From Babylonia areolata (taxonomy: Eukaryota; Mollusca; Gastropoda; Neogastropoda; Buccinidae): 64,000 nucleotides of DNA. Position numbers and translations under genes: made by a program. Where the stretch lies: NCBI RefSeq assembly GCF_041734735.1, contig NC_134899.1, forward strand, positions 843,638 through 907,637. The letters run 5' to 3'. Position 1 is the first letter of the stretch, and every line of letters starts with the position of its first letter. The notes beneath the pieces are model-generated. The model searched no databases. It saw only the letters and a list, made by a program, of their open reading frames with translations, and was not told the origin of the DNA. Positions 12,190 through 26,473 of the stretch are shown piece by piece.

Positions 12190-12625
12190 TGTCCGCTTAG
12201 GTCAGTCTCTGATTTGAGCCAAGTGTTGAGCCGTAGTTTTCAGCTTATGTCAGTCTCTGATTTGAGCCAAGTGTTGAGCCATATTTTCCAGCTTATGTCA
12301 GTCTCTGATTTGAGCCAAGTGTTGAGCCGTAGTTTTCAGCTTATGTCAGTCTCTGATTTGAGCCAAGTGTTGAGCCGTAGTTTTCAGCTTATGTCAGTCT
12401 CTGATTTTAGCCAAGTGTTGAGCCGTATGTTTCAGCTTATGTCAGTCTCTGATTTGAGCCAAGTGTTGAGCCGTATGTTTCAGCTTATGTCAGTCTCTGA
12501 TTTTAGCCAAGTGTTGAGCCGTATGTTTCAGCTTATGTCAGTCTCTGATTTTAGCCAAGTGTTGAGCCGTATGTTTCAGCTTATGTCAGTCTCTGATTTT
12601 AGCCAAGTGTTGAGCCGTATTTTTC
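12190..12625. repeat. Minisatellite, 48 bp monomer
   Basis: Nine copies with the core GAGCCAAGTGTTGAGCCGTA followed by TTTTCAGCTTATGTCAG. The period is 16 codons, which gives a long spurious frame. The right flank (12626-12700) resembles the flank at 11085-11140. Confidence 0.95.
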
Positions 12626-12749
12626 TGTACATCAGTGCACTTTATGTAACTGAACCTAATTTAGTGGTTTTCTCTTTTTTTTCTTTTTTCCTTTTCCTGT
12701 GCCAGTGCAAGTTTATATCAGTTAATTGTGCGGACCTTTTCTCTTTTGC

Positions 12750-13145
12750 TTCCTTGTTAGATGTTCCATTGTTTTCTTGTTAGATGTACTGTTGTTTTCT
12801 TGTTAGATGTACCATTGCTTTCTTGTTAGATGTACCATTGCTTTCTTGTTAGATGTTCCATTGTTTTCTTGTTAGATGTTCCATTGTTTTCTTGTTAGAT
12901 GTACTGTTGTTTTCTTGTTAGATGTACCATTGCTTTCTTGTTAGATGTACTGTTGTTTTCTTGTTAGATGTACTATTGTTTTCTTGTTAGATGTACCATT
13001 GCTTTCTTGTTAGATGTACTATTGTTTTCTTGTTAGATGTTCCATTGCTTTCTTGTTAGATGTACCATTGCTTTCTTGTTAGATGTACAATTGTTTTCTT
13101 GTTAGATGTACCATTGCTTTCTTGTTAGATGTACCATTGTTTTCC
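12750..13145. repeat. Minisatellite, 26 bp monomer
   Basis: About 15 copies with the core TTTCTTGTTAGATGTACCAT. Each copy has a pyrimidine tract and TAG, so it looks acceptor-like, but no exon follows. Confidence 0.95.
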
Positions 13146-13204
13146 ATATAGCTGCATAACATTTTTGGTAGTTTTGTGATGTGCAGTATGTATTTTTTAT
13201 GAAG

Positions 13205-16200
13205 AAAATGAAGTACCATTGTATGTTACTGTGCTGTTTGTGAGTACTTCATAGCAATGCTGAGGACTTCAGACATAGGTGTTACTGTGCTGTTTGTGAG
13301 TACTGTGTGGCAATGCTGAGGACATCAGACATAGGTGTTACTGTGCTGTTTGTGAGTACTGTGTGGCAATGCTGAGGACTTCAGACATAGGTGTTACTGT
13401 GCTGTTTGTGAGTACTTCATAGCAATGCTGAGGACTTCAGACATAGGTGTTACTGTGCTGTTTGTGAGTACTGTGTGGGAGTGCTGAGGACAGACATAGG
13501 TGTTACTGTGCTGTTTGTGAGTACTTCATAGCAGTGCTGAGGACATCAGACATAGGTGTTACTGTGCTGTTTGTGAGTACTTCATAGCAATGCTGAGGAC
13601 TTCAGACATAGGTGTTACTGTGCTGTTTGTGAGTACTGTGTGGGAGTGCTGAGGACAGACATAGGTGTTACTGTGCTGTTTGTGAGTACTTCATAGCAAT
13701 GCTGAGGACTTCAGATATAGGTGTTAGTGTGCTGTTTGTGAGTACTGTGTGGCAATGCTGAGGACTTCAGACATAGGTATTACTGTGCTGTTTGTGAGTA
13801 CTGTTTGGCAATGCTGAGGACTTCAGACATAGGTGTTAAACTGTGCTGTTTGTGAGTACTTCATAGCAATGCTGAGGACTTCAGACATAGGTGTTACTGT
13901 GCTGTTTGTGAGTACTTCATAGCAATGCTGAGGACTTCAGACATAGGTGTTAGTGTGCTGTTTGTGAGTACTGTGTGGGAGTGCTGAGGACAGACATAGG
14001 TGTTACTGTGCTGTTTGTGAGTACTTCATAGCAATGCTGAGGACTTCAGATATAGGTGTTACTGTGCTGTTTGTGAGTACTGTGTGGGAGTGCTGAGGAC
14101 AGACATAGGTGTTACTGTGCTGTTTGTGAGTACTTCATAGCAATGCTGAGGACAGACATAGGTGTTACTGTGCTGTTTGTGAGTACTTCATAGCAATGCT
14201 GAGGACTTCAGATATAGGTGTTACTGTGCTGTTTGTGAGTACTTCATAGCAATGCTGAGGACAGACATAGGTGTTACTGTGCTGTTTGTGAGTACTTCAT
14301 AGCAATGCTGAGGACTTCAGATATAGGTGTTAGTGTGCTGTTTGTGAGTACTGTTTGGCAATGCTGAGGACTTCAGACATAGGTGTTACTGTGCTGTTTG
14401 TGAGTACTGTTTGGCAATGCTGAGGACTTCAGACATAGGTGTTACTGTGCTGTTTGTGAGTACTTCATAGCAATGCTGAGGACTTCAGACATAGTTGTTA
14501 CTGTGCTGTTTGTGAGTACTTCATAGCAATGCTGAGGACTTCAGACATAGGTGTTACTGTGCTGTTTGTGAGTACTTCATAGCAGTGCTGAGGACTTCAG
14601 ACATAGGTGTTACTGTGCTGTTTGTGAGTACTTCATAGCAGTGCTGAGGACTTCAGACATAGGTGTTACTGTGCTGTTTGTGAGTACTTCATAGCAATGC
14701 TGAGGACTTCAGACATAGGTGTTACTGTGCTGTTTGTGAGTACTGTGTGGGAGTGCTGAGGACAGACATAGGTGTTAGTGTGCTGTTTGTGAGTACTTCA
14801 TAGCAATGCTGAGGACTTCAGACATAGGTGTTACTGTGCTGTTTGTGAGTACTGTGTGGCAATGCTGAGGACTTCAGACATAGGTGTTACTGTGCTGTTT
14901 GTGAGTACTTCATAGCAATGCTGAGGACTTCAGACATAGGTGTTAGTGTGCTGTTTGTGAGTACTTCATAGCAATGCTGAGGACTTCAGACATAGGTGTT
15001 ACTGTGCTGTTTGTGAGTACTGTGTGGCAATGCTGAGGACTTCAGACATAGGTGTTACTGTGCTGTTTGTGAGTACTGTGTGGCAATGCTGAGGACTTCA
15101 GACATAGGTGTTACTGTGCTGTTTGTGAGTACTGTGTGGCAATGCTGAGGACATCAGACATAGGTGTTACTGTGCTGTTTGTGAGTACTTCATAGCAATG
15201 CTGAGGACTTCAGACATAGGTGTTAGTGTGCTGTTTGTGAGTACTGTGTGGCAATGCTGAGGACTTCAGACATAGGTGTTACTGTGCTGTTTGTGAGTAC
15301 TTCATAGCAATGCTGAGGACTTCAGACATAGGTGTTAGTGTGCTGTTTGTGAGTACTGTGTGGCAATGCTGAGGACTTCAGACATAGGTGTTACTGTGCT
15401 GTTTGTGAGTACTTCATAGCAATGCTGAGGACTTCAGACATAGGTGTTACTGTGCTGTTTGTGAGTACTTCATAGCAGTGCTGAGGACATCAGACATAGG
15501 TGTTACTGTGCTGTTTGTGAGTACTTCATAGCAATGCTGAGGACTTCAGACATAGGTGTTAGTGTGCTGTTTGTGAGTACTTCATAGCAATGCTGAGGAC
15601 TTCAGACATAGGTGTTACTGTGCTGTTTGTGAGTACTTCATAGCAATGCTGAGGACATCAGACATAGGTGTTACTGTGCTGTTTGTGAGTACTTCATAGC
15701 AATGCTGAGGACTTCAGACATAGGTGTTACTGTGCTGTTTGTGAGTACTTCATAGCAATGCTGAGGACTTCAGACATAGGTGTTACTGTGCTGTTTGTGA
15801 GTACTGTGTGGCAATGCTGAGGACATCAGACATAGGTGTTACTGTGCTGTTTGTGAGTACTTCATAGCAATGCTGAGGACTTCAGACATAGGTGTTACTG
15901 TGCTGTTTGTGAGTACTGTGTGGCAATGCTGAGGACTTCAGACATAGGTGTTACTGTGCTGTTTGTGAGTACTTCATAGCAATGCTGAGGACTTCAGACA
16001 TAGGTGTTACTGTGCTGTTTGTGAGTACTGTGTGGCAATGCTGAGGACTTCAGACATAGGTGTTACTGTGCTGTTTGTGAGTACTGTGTGGCAATGCTGA
16101 GGACATCAGACATAGGTGTTACTGTGCTGTTTGTGAGTACTTCATAGCAGTGCTGAGGACATCAGACATAGGTGTTACTGTGCTGTTTGTGAGTACTGTG

Positions 16201-16318
16201 TGGCAATGCTGAGGACATCAGACATAGGTGTTACTGTGCTGTTTGTGAGTACTGTGTGGCAATGCTGAGGACATCAGACATAGGTGTTACTGTGCTGTTT
16301 GTGAGTACTGTTTGGCAA
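13205..16318. repeat. Minisatellite, 56 bp monomer, ~55 copies
   Basis: The core is GTGCTGTTTGTGAGTACTTC followed by ATAGCAATGCTGAGGACTTC. The main variants are TTCATAGCAA versus TGTGTGGCAA and a 4-bp deletion (GGACAGACA). Each copy contains GTGAGTACT, a good donor-like string. It is fused directly to the next array with no spacer. Confidence 0.95.
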
Positions 16319-18003
16319 TGTGTGGCTCTGATGAAGGTGTGTTGTCCAGTGGTGTGTTCTGATGAAGGTGTGTTGTCCAGTGGTGTGTTCTGATGAAGGT
16401 GTGTTACCCAGTGGTGTGTTCTGATGAAGGTGTGTTGTCCAGTGATGGGTTCTGATGAAGGTGTGTTGTCCAGTGGTGGGTTCTGATGAAGGTGTGTTGT
16501 CCACCAGTGATGGGTTCTGATGAAGGTGTGTTGTCCAGTGGTGGGTTCTGATGAAGGTGTGTTACCCAGTGGTGTGTTCTGATGAAGGTGTGTTGTCCAC
16601 CAGTGGTGGGTTCTGATGAAGGTGTGTTACCCAGTGGTGTGTTCTGATGAAGGTGTGTTGTCCACCAGTGGTGGGTTCTGATGAAGGTGTGTTGTCCACC
16701 AGTGATGGGTTCTGATGAAGGTGTGTTGTCCAGTGGTGGGTTCTGATGAAGGTGTGTTGTCCACCAGTGGTGGGTTCTGATGAAGGTGTGTTGTCCACCA
16801 GTGATGGGTTCTGATGAAGGTGTGTTGTCCACCAGTGGTGTGTTCTGATGAAGGTGTGTTACCCAGTGGTGTGTTCTGATGAAGGTGTGTTGTCCACCAG
16901 TGGTGGGTTCTGATGAAGGTGTGTTGTCCACCAGTGATGGGTTCTGATGAAGGTGTGTTGTCCAGTGGTGGGTTCTGATGAAGGTGTGTTGTCCACCAGT
17001 GGTGGGTTCTGATGAAGGTGTGTTGTCCACCAGTGATGGGTTCTGATGAAGGTGTGTTGTCCAGTGGTGGGTTCTGATGAAGGTGTGTTGTCCAGTGGTG
17101 GGTTCTGATGAAGGTGTGTTGTCCACCAGTGGTGGGTTCTGATGAAGGTGTGTTGTCCAGTGGTGTGTTCTGATGAAGGTGTGTTGTCCAGTGATGGGTT
17201 CTGATGAAGGTGTGTTGTCCAGTGGTGGGTTCTGATGAAGGTGTGTTGTCCACCAGTGGTGGGTTCTGATGAAGGTGTGTTGTCCACCAGTGATGGGTTC
17301 TGATGAAGGTGTGTTGTCCAGTGGTGGGTTCTGATGAAGGTGTGTTGTCCACCAGTGGTGGGTTCTGATGAAGGTGTGTTGTCCACCAGTGATGGGTTCT
17401 GATGAAGGTGTGTTGTCCAGTGGTGGGTTCTGATGAAGGTGTGTTGTCCACCAGTGGTGGGTTCTGATGAAGGTGTGTTGTCCAGTGGTGGGTTCTGATG
17501 AAGGTGTGCTGTCCACCAGTGGTGGGTTCTGATGAAGGTGTGTTGTCCACCAGTGGTGGGTTCTGATGAAGGTGTGTTGTCCACCAGTGGTGGGTTCTGA
17601 TGAAGGTGTGTTGTCCTGTGGTGTGTTCTGATGAAGGTGTGTTGTCCACCAGTGGTGGGTTCTGATGAAGGTGTGTTGTCCACCAGTGGTGGGTTCTGAT
17701 GAAGGTGTGTTACCCAGTGGTGGGTTCTGATGAAGGTGTGTTGTCCACCAGTGGTGGGTTCTGATGAAGGTGTGTTGTCCTGTGGTGTGTTCTGATGAAG
17801 GTGTGTTGTCCAGTGATGGGTTCTGTTGAAAGTGTGTTGTCCAGTGATGGGTTCTGATGAAGGTGTGTTGTCCAGTGATGGGTTCTGATGAAGGTGTGTT
17901 GTCCAGTGATGGGTTCTGATGAAGGTGTGTTGTCCTGCGGTGTGTTCTGATGAAGGTGTGTTGTCCAGTGGTGTGTTCTGATGAAGGTGTGTTGTCCACC
18001 AGT
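16319..18003. repeat. Minisatellite, 31/34 bp monomer, ~52 copies
   Basis: The core is TCTGATGAAGGTGTGTTGTC, then CAGTGGTGGGT or CACCAGTGGTGGGT. The optional CAC gives 31 or 34 bp. The reverse strand stays open for 555 codons with a His/Thr/Pro/Ser repeat; the mixed periods and low complexity argue against a protein. Confidence 0.95.
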
Positions 18004-18700
18004 GGGGACTGTTGAGCTGACTGGGTTCGATTTCCCGTGGGATGCCAGGAGCCTTTCAGTAAAAATAGCATCCCTGCCTTTTGGAAATTGTGTACTAAAA
18101 GTTTCCTCTTTTCTACTGCTCTCTTTATTTCTGCCTTTTTCTTCCTTCACTGTTGTCTCCTTTTTCTGCCTTCCCCGTCCATTCGCCATTTCTTTTGGTC
18201 TTTCTTTTTTGAAAATAGAGCTCTTTTGCTGGGTATGTTGAATGTAATAACACAGAACAAAATATGTTCTTTATATCTTACATTGTTTTGATTTTTTATG
18301 TTTTGATTCTGCTTGATTTGCATTTTGTATTTTTGTACTGGTACATTACTACTATTGATATTCTAATGCACTGAAACCAGCATTCTTAGTGTACACATTT
18401 GTCTATCAGAAAGTGAAAACTGAAGCTAGTCTTCAAAATTTGAAACTGAATTTTTTCATCTTTGTCTGTTGTGATGATCCCAGGGTTAGCGTGGTCCATG
18501 GCTGACTTTTCCTTCTGGGATCCCTGTGCAATAAACAATAAAAATGATTGATCAATTTGTAATCTGTGTGTGTGTATGTGTAGGGAGGGGATGCTCTTAG
18601 TGTGTTTGTATGTGTGTATGAGGTTTTTTTTACGTTTGTTTAATTCATGTTTCATGTTGATCAAAGCCTTGCATAGATGCAAAGAGAGCTGAAATGTCCA
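18004..18700. other. Non-array spacer, possible SINE remnant
   Basis: The segment 18012-18045 contains GGGTTCGATTTCCC, close to a tRNA B box, so it may be a remnant of a tRNA-derived SINE. At 18529-18541 two overlapping AATAAA motifs occur. No exon is recognised. Confidence 0.4.
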
Positions 18701-19225
18701 CACTGTGGCAGAGGAATCATTAGAGGCACATGTTGAATTAAGTATTGGCCTTGTTTGTGGTATGGTCAGAGGAATCATTAGAGGCACATGTTGAATTAAG
18801 TATTGGCCTTGTTTGTGGTATGGTCAGAGGAAACCATTAGAGGCACATGTTGAATTAAGTATTGGCCTTGTTTGTGGTATGGTCAGAGGAATCATTAGAG
18901 GCACATGTTGAATTAAGTATTGGCCTTGTTTGTGGTATGGTCAGAGGAAACCATTACAGGCACATGTTGAATTAAGTATTGGCCTTGTTTGTGGTATGGT
19001 CAGAGGAAACCATTACAGGCACATGTTGAATTAAGTATTGGCCTTGTTTGTGGTATGGTCAGAGGAAACCATTACAGGCACATGTTGAATTAAGTATCAT
19101 GTTTGTGGTATGGTCAGAGGAAACCATTAGAGGCACATGTTGAATTAAGTATTGGCCTTGTTTGTGGTATGGTCAGAGGAATCATTAGAGGCACATGTTG
19201 AATTAAGTATTGGCCTTGTCTTAAT
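18700..19225. repeat. Minisatellite, 58 bp monomer
   Basis: Nine copies with the core GAGGCACATGTTGAATTAAG followed by TATTGGCCTTGTTTGTGG. Confidence 0.95.
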
Positions 19226-19311
19226 CAGTGCTCCAGTGGTACGATTGTTGGTTTATCGTTAAGCTGTGACAGCAGTAGTATCAGTTTTGGCCATAAGATT
19301 GCCTTTGTTGT

Positions 19312-19628
19312 GAACACAGTGAATGGTGTATTGCACAGTACATTGTTTGATCACAGTACACTATTGTCAACACAGTGAATGGTGTGTATCACAGTACATT
19401 GTTTGGTCACAGTACACTATTGTCAACACAGTGAATGGTGTGTATCACAGTACATTGTTTGATCACAGTACACTATTGTCAACACAGTGAATGGTGTGTA
19501 TCACAGTACATTGTTTGGTCACAGTACACTATTGTCAACACAGTGAATGGTGTGTATCACAGTACATTGTTTGATCACAGTACACTATTGTCAACACAGT
19601 GAATGGTGTGTATCACAGTACATTGTCT
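19312..19628. repeat. Minisatellite, 56 bp, alternating dimer
   Basis: Nearly six copies with the core CACAGTGAATGGTGTGTATC. TTTGATCAC and TTTGGTCAC alternate strictly in successive copies, so the higher-order unit is a dimer of about 112 bp. Confidence 0.95.
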
Positions 19629-19639
19629 GCAGTATCTTT

Positions 19640-22600
19640 TAACATTTTGAACAAGGTCATACATGATATCAGTAACCCAGAGAGAGAGAGGTGAACACTT
19701 TAAACAAGGTCATACATGATATCAATAACCCAGAGAGAGAGAGAGAGAGGTGAACACTTTGAACAAGGTCATACATGATATCAATAACCCACACAGAGAG
19801 AGAGAGGTGAACACTTTGAACAAGGTCATACATGATATCAATAACCCAGAGAGAGAGGTGAACACTTTGAACAAGGTCATACATGATATCAATAACCCAC
19901 AGAGAGAGAGGTGAACACTTTGAACAAGGTCATACATGATATCAGTAACCCAGAGAGGTGAACACTTTGAACAAGGTCATACATGATATCAGTAACCCAG
20001 AGAGAGAGGGGTGAACACTTTAAACAAGGTCATACATGATATCAATAACCCAGAGAGAGAGGTGAACACTTTAAACAAGGTCATACATGATATCAGTAAC
20101 CCAGAGAGGTGAACACTTTGAACAAGGTCATACATGATATCAATAACCCACAGAGAGAGAGAGGTGAACACTTTGAACAAGGTCATACATGATATCAATA
20201 ACCCACAGAGAGAGAGGTGAACACTTTAAACAAGGTCATACATGATATCAATAACCCACAGAGAGAGAGGTGAACACTTTGAACAAGGTCATACATGATA
20301 TCAGTAACCCAGAGAGGTGAACACTTTGAACAAGGTCATACATGATATCAATAACCCACAGAGAGAGAGAGAGGTGAACACTTTGAACAAGGTCATACAT
20401 GATATCAATAACCCAGAGAGAGAGAGGTGAACACTTTGAACAAGGTCATACATGATATCAATAACCCAGAGAGAGAGGTGAACACTTTGAACAAGGTCAT
20501 ACATGATATCAATAACCCACAGAGAGAGGTGAACACTTTAAACAAGGTCATACATGATATCAATAACCCAGAGAGAGAGAGAGGTGAACACTTTGAACAA
20601 GGTCATACATGATATCAATAACCCAGAGAGAGAGGTGAACACTTTGAACAAGGTCATACATGATATCAATAACCCACAGAGAGAGGTGAACACTTTGAAC
20701 AAGGTCATACATGATATCAATAACCCAGAGAGAGAGAGAGAGAGGTGAACACTTTGAACAAGGTCATACATGATATCAGTAACCCACAGAGAGAGAGGTG
20801 AACACTTTGAACAAGGTCATACATGATATCAATAACCCACAGAGAGAGAGGTGAACACTTTGAACAAGGTCATACATGATATCAATAACCCACAGAGAGA
20901 GAGAGAGGTGAACACTTTAAACAAGGTCATACATGATATCAATAACCCAGAGAGAGAGAGAGGTGAACACTTTAAACAAGGTCATACATGATATCAATAA
21001 CCCACAGAGAGAGAGAGAGGTGAACATTTTAAACAAGGTCATACATGATATCAATAACCCAGAGAGAGAGAGGTGAACACTTTGAACAAGGTCATACATG
21101 ATATCAATAACCCAGAGAGAGAGAGGTGAACACTTTGAACAAGGTCATACATGATATCAATAACCCACAGAGAGAGAGAGAGAGAGGTGAACACTTTAAA
21201 CAAGGTCATACATGATATCAATAACCCAGAGAGAGAGAGAGAGGTGAACACTTTAAACAAGGTCATACATGATATCAATAACCCACAGAGAGAGAGAGAG
21301 GTGAACACTTTAAACAAGGTCATACATGATATCAATAACCCACAGAGAGAGAGAGAGGTGAACACTTTAAACAAGGTCATACATGATATCAATAACCCAC
21401 AGAGAGAGGTGAACACTTTGAACAAGGTCATACATGATATCAATAACCCACAGAGAGAGAGGTGAACACTTTGAACAAGGTCATACATGATATCAATAAC
21501 CCACAGAGAGAGAGGTGAACACTTTGAACAAGGTCATACATGATATCAATAACCCACAGAGAGAGAGAGGTGAACACTTTGAACAAGGTCATACATGATA
21601 TCAATAACCCAGAGAGAGAGAGAGGTGAACACTTTGAACAAGGTCATACATGATATCAATAACCCACACAGAGAGAGGTGAACACTTTGAACAAGGTCAT
21701 ACATGATATCAATAACCCACAGAGAGAGGTGAACACTTTGAACAAGGTCATACATGATATCAATAACCCACAGAGAGAGGTGAACACTTTGAACAAGGTC
21801 ATACATGATATCAGTAACCCAGAGAGAGAGAGGTGAACACTTTAAACAAGGTCATACATGATATCAATAACCCACAGAGAGAGGTGAACACTTTGAACAA
21901 GGTCATACATGATATCAATAACCCAGAGAGAGAGAGAGAGGTGAACACTTTGAACAAGGTCATACATGATATCAATAACCCAGAGAGAGAGAGAGAGGTG
22001 AACACTTTGAACAAGGTCATACATGATATCAATAACCCAGAGAGAGAGAGAGAGGTGAACATTTTGAACAAGGTCATACATGATATCAATAACCCAAAGA
22101 GAGAGAGAGAGGTGAACACTTTGAACAAGGTCATACATGATATCAATAGCCCACAGAGAGAGAGGTGAACACTTTAAACAAGGTCATACATGATATCAGT
22201 AACCCAGAGAGAGAGAGAGGTGAACACTTTAAAAAGGTCATACATGATATCAATAGCTCACAGAGAGAGAGAGGTGAACACTTTAAACAAGGTCATACAT
22301 GATATCAGTAACCCAGAGAGAGAGAGAGAGAGGTGAACACTTTAAAAAGGTCATACATGATATCAATAGCTCACAGAGAGAGAGAGGTGAACACTTTAAA
22401 CAAGGTCATACATGATATCAATAACCCAGAGAGAGAGAGAGGTGAACATTTTGAACAAGGTCATACATGATATCAATAACCCACAGAGAGAGAGAGAGGT
22501 GAACACTTTGAACAAGGTCATACATGATATCAATAACCCAGAGAGAGAGAGAGGTGAACACTTTGAACAAGGTCATACATGATATCAATAACCCAGAGAG

Positions 22601-24785
22601 AGTGAGAGGTGAACACTTTAAACAAGGTCATACATGATATCAATAACCCACACAGAGAGAGAGAGGTGAACACTTTAAACAAGGTCATACATGATATCAA
22701 TAACCCACACAGAGAGAGAGAGGTGAACACTTTAAACAAGGTCATACATGATATCAATAACCCACAGAGAGAGGTGAACACTTTGAACAAGGTCATACAT
22801 GATATCAATAACCCAGAGAGAGAGAGAGGTGAACACTTTGAACAAGGTCATACATGATATCAATAACCCAGAGAGAGAGGTGAACACTTTGAACAAGGTC
22901 ATACATGATATCAATAACCCAGAGAGAGAGAGAGAGGTGAACACTTTGAACAAGGTCATACATGATATCAATAACCCAGAGAGAGAGAGAGAGGTGAACA
23001 CTTTAAACAAGGTCATACATGATATCAATATCCCAGAGAGAGAGGTGAACACTTTGAACAAGGTCATACATGATATCAATAACCCACAGAGAGAGAGAGA
23101 GGTGAACACTTTGAACAAGGTCATACATGATATCAATAACCCACAGAGAGAGAGAGGTGAACATTTTAAACAAGGTCATACATGATATCAATAACCCACA
23201 GAGAGAGAGAGGTGAACACTTTGAACAAGGTCATACATGATATCAATAACCCACAGAGAGAGGTGAACACTTTGAACAAGGTCATACATGATATCAATAA
23301 CCCAGAGAGAGAGAGAGGTGAACACTTTGAACAAGGTCATACATGATATCAATAGCCCAGAGAGAGAGAGGTGAACACTTTGAACAAGGTCATACATGAT
23401 ATCAATAACCCAGAGAGAGAGAGAGGTGAACACTTTGAACAAGGTCATACATGATATCAATAACCCAGAGAGAGAGAGAGAGGTGAACACTTTGAACAAG
23501 GTCATACATGATATCAATAACCCACAGAGAGAGGTGAACACTTTGAACAAGGTCATACATGATATCAATAACCCACAGAGAGAGGTGAACACTTTGAACA
23601 AGGTCATACATGATATCAATAGCCCAGAGAGAGAGAGGTGAACACTTTGAACAAGGTCATACATGATATCAATAACCCAGAGAGAGAGAGAGGTGAACAC
23701 TTTGAACAAGGTCATACATGATATCAATAACCCACAGAGAGAGGTGAACACTTTGAACAAGGTCATACATGATATCAATAACCCAGAGAGAGAGAGAGAG
23801 GTGAACACTTTGAACAAGGTCATACATGATATCAATAACCCACAGAGAGAGAGAGGTGAACACTTTGAACAAGGTCATACATGATATCAATAACCCACAG
23901 AGAGAGAGAGGTGAACACTTTGAACAAGGTCATACATGATATCAATAACCCAGAGAGAGAGAGGTGAACACTTTAAACAAGGTCATACATGATATCAATA
24001 ACCCAGAGAGAGAGAGGTGAACACTTTAAACAAGGTCATACATGATATCAATAACCCAGAGAGAGAGAGAGAGGTGAACACTTTGAACAAGGTCATACAT
24101 GATATCAATAACCCAGAGAGAGAGGTGAACACTTTGAACAAGGTCATACATGATATCAGTAACCCACAGAGAGAGAGGTGAACACTTTAAACAAGGTCAT
24201 ACATGATATCAATAACCCACAGAGAGAGAGGTGAACACTTTAAACAAGGTCATACATGATATCAATAACCCACAGAGAGAGAGAGGTGAACACTTTGAAC
24301 AAGGTCATACATGATATCAATAACCCAGAGAGAGAGGTGAACACTTTGAACAAGGTCATACATGATATCAATAACCCAGAGAGAGAGAGAGAGAGGTGAA
24401 CACTTTAAACAAGGTCATACATGATATCAATAACCCACAGAGAGAGGTGAACACTTTGAACAAGGTCATACATGATATCAATAACCCACAGAGAGAGAGA
24501 GAGAGAGAGAGAGGTGAACACTTTGAACAAGGTCATACATGATATAAATAACCCACACAGAGAGAGGTGAACACTTTGAACAAGGTCATACATGATATCA
24601 ATAACCCAGAGAGAGAGGTGAACACTTTGAACAAGGTCATACATGATATCAATAACCCACAGAGAGAGAGAGAGAGAGAGAGGTGAACACTTTGAACAAG
24701 GTCATACATGATATCAATAGCCCACAGAGAGAGAGAGGTGAACACTTTAAACAAGGTCATACATGATATCAATAACCTAGAGAGA
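19640..24785. repeat. Largest array: ~53 bp monomer with nested (AG)n, ~97 copies
   Basis: The core is GAACAAGGTCATACATGATA, followed by TCAATAACCCA and a run of AG dinucleotides before GTGAACACTTT. The AG run varies from about 2 to more than 10 units between copies, while the core is nearly fixed. Variants include CTTTAAACAAG versus CTTTGAACAAG and CCCAGAG versus CCCACAG. All apparent reading frames here come from the repeat. Confidence 0.97.
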
Positions 24786-24824
24786 GGAGTGAGTGAAGTC
24801 TGCAACTGACAAAGGCAGAAATGG

Positions 24825-26473
24825 CTGACCTGATGATATCCATCATAAATACTTCACATAGCTCCATACAGAGATGACCTGATATCCACCATAAACACTT
24901 CACATAGCTCCATACAGAGATGACCTGATGATATCCACCATAAACACTTCACATAGCTCCATACAGAGATGACATGATGATATCCACCACAAACACTTCA
25001 CATAGCTCCATACAGAGATGACATGATGATATCCACCATAAACACTTCACATAGCTCCATACAGAACTGACCTGATGATATCCACCACAAACACTTCACA
25101 TAGCTCCATACAGAGATGACCTGATATCCACCATAAACACTTCACATAGCTCCATACAGAGATGACCTGATATCCACCACAAACACTTCACATAGCTCCA
25201 TACAGAGATGACCTGATGATATCCACCACAAACACTTCACATAGCTCCATACAGAGATGACCTGATATCCACCACAAACACTTCACATAGCTCCATACAG
25301 AGATGACCTGATATCCACCACAAACACTTCACATAGCTCCATACAGAGATGACCTGATGATATCCACCACAAACACTTCACATAGCTCCTTACAGAACTG
25401 ACCTGATGATATCCACCACAAACACTTCACATAGCTCCTTACAGAACTGACCTGATGATATCCACCACAAACACTTCACATAGCTCCATACAGAGATGAC
25501 CTGATGATATCCACCACAAACACTTCACATAGCTCCATACAGAGATGACCTGATATCCACCACAAACACTTCACATAGCTCCATACAGAACTGACCTGAT
25601 GATATCCACCACAAACACTTCACATAGCTCCTTACAGAACTGACCTGATGATATCCACCACAAACACTTCACATAGCTCCATACAGAACTGACCTGATGA
25701 TATCCACCATAAACACTTCACATAGCTCCATACAGAGATGACCTGATATCCACCATAAACACTTCACATAGCTCCATACAGAACTGACCTGATGATATCC
25801 ACCATAAACACTTCACATAACTCCATACAGAACTGACCTGATGATATCCACCACAAACACTTCACATAGCTCCATACAGAGATGACCTGATATCCACCAC
25901 AAACACTTCACATAGCTCCTTACAGAGATGACTTGATATCCACCACAAACACTTCACATAGCTCCATACAGAGATGACTTGATATCCACCATAAACACTT
26001 CACATAGCTCCATACAGAGATGACCTGATGATATCCACCACAAACACTTCACATAGCTCCATACAGAGATGACTTGATATCCACCACAAACACTTCACAT
26101 AGCTCCATACAGAGATGACTTGATATCCACCATAAACACTTCACATAGCTCCATACAGAGATGACCTGATGATATCCACCACAAACACTTCACATAGCTC
26201 CATACAGAGATGACCTGATATCCACCACAAACACTTCACATAGCTCCATACAGAGATGACCTGATGATATCCACCACAAACACTTCACATAGCTCCATAC
26301 AGAGATGACCTGATGATATCCACCATAAACACTTCACATAGCTCCATACAGAGATGACCTGATATCCACCATAAACACTTCACATAGCTGCATACAGAAC
26401 TGACCTGATGATATCCACCACAAACACTTCACATAGCTCCATACAGAGATGACTTGATATCCACCACAAACAC
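24825..26473. repeat. Minisatellite, 46/49 bp monomer, ~35 copies
   Basis: The core is ACACTTCACATAGCTCCATA followed by CAGAGATGACCTGATATCCACC. The optional TGA gives two length classes. It is A/C-rich on the plus strand and fused directly to the next array. Confidence 0.95.

Noticed and set aside
18012-18045. tRNA gene (B-box-like GGGTTCGATTTCCC)
   Set aside because: No A box, anticodon arm or acceptor stem can be drawn around it; at most a SINE remnant.
16404-18071. Long minus-strand frame (555 codons) rich in His, Thr, Pro, Ser
   Set aside because: It is the translation of the 31/34-bp array. Other frames of the same array are also open, monomer length changes shift the frame between copies, and there is no domain or start context.
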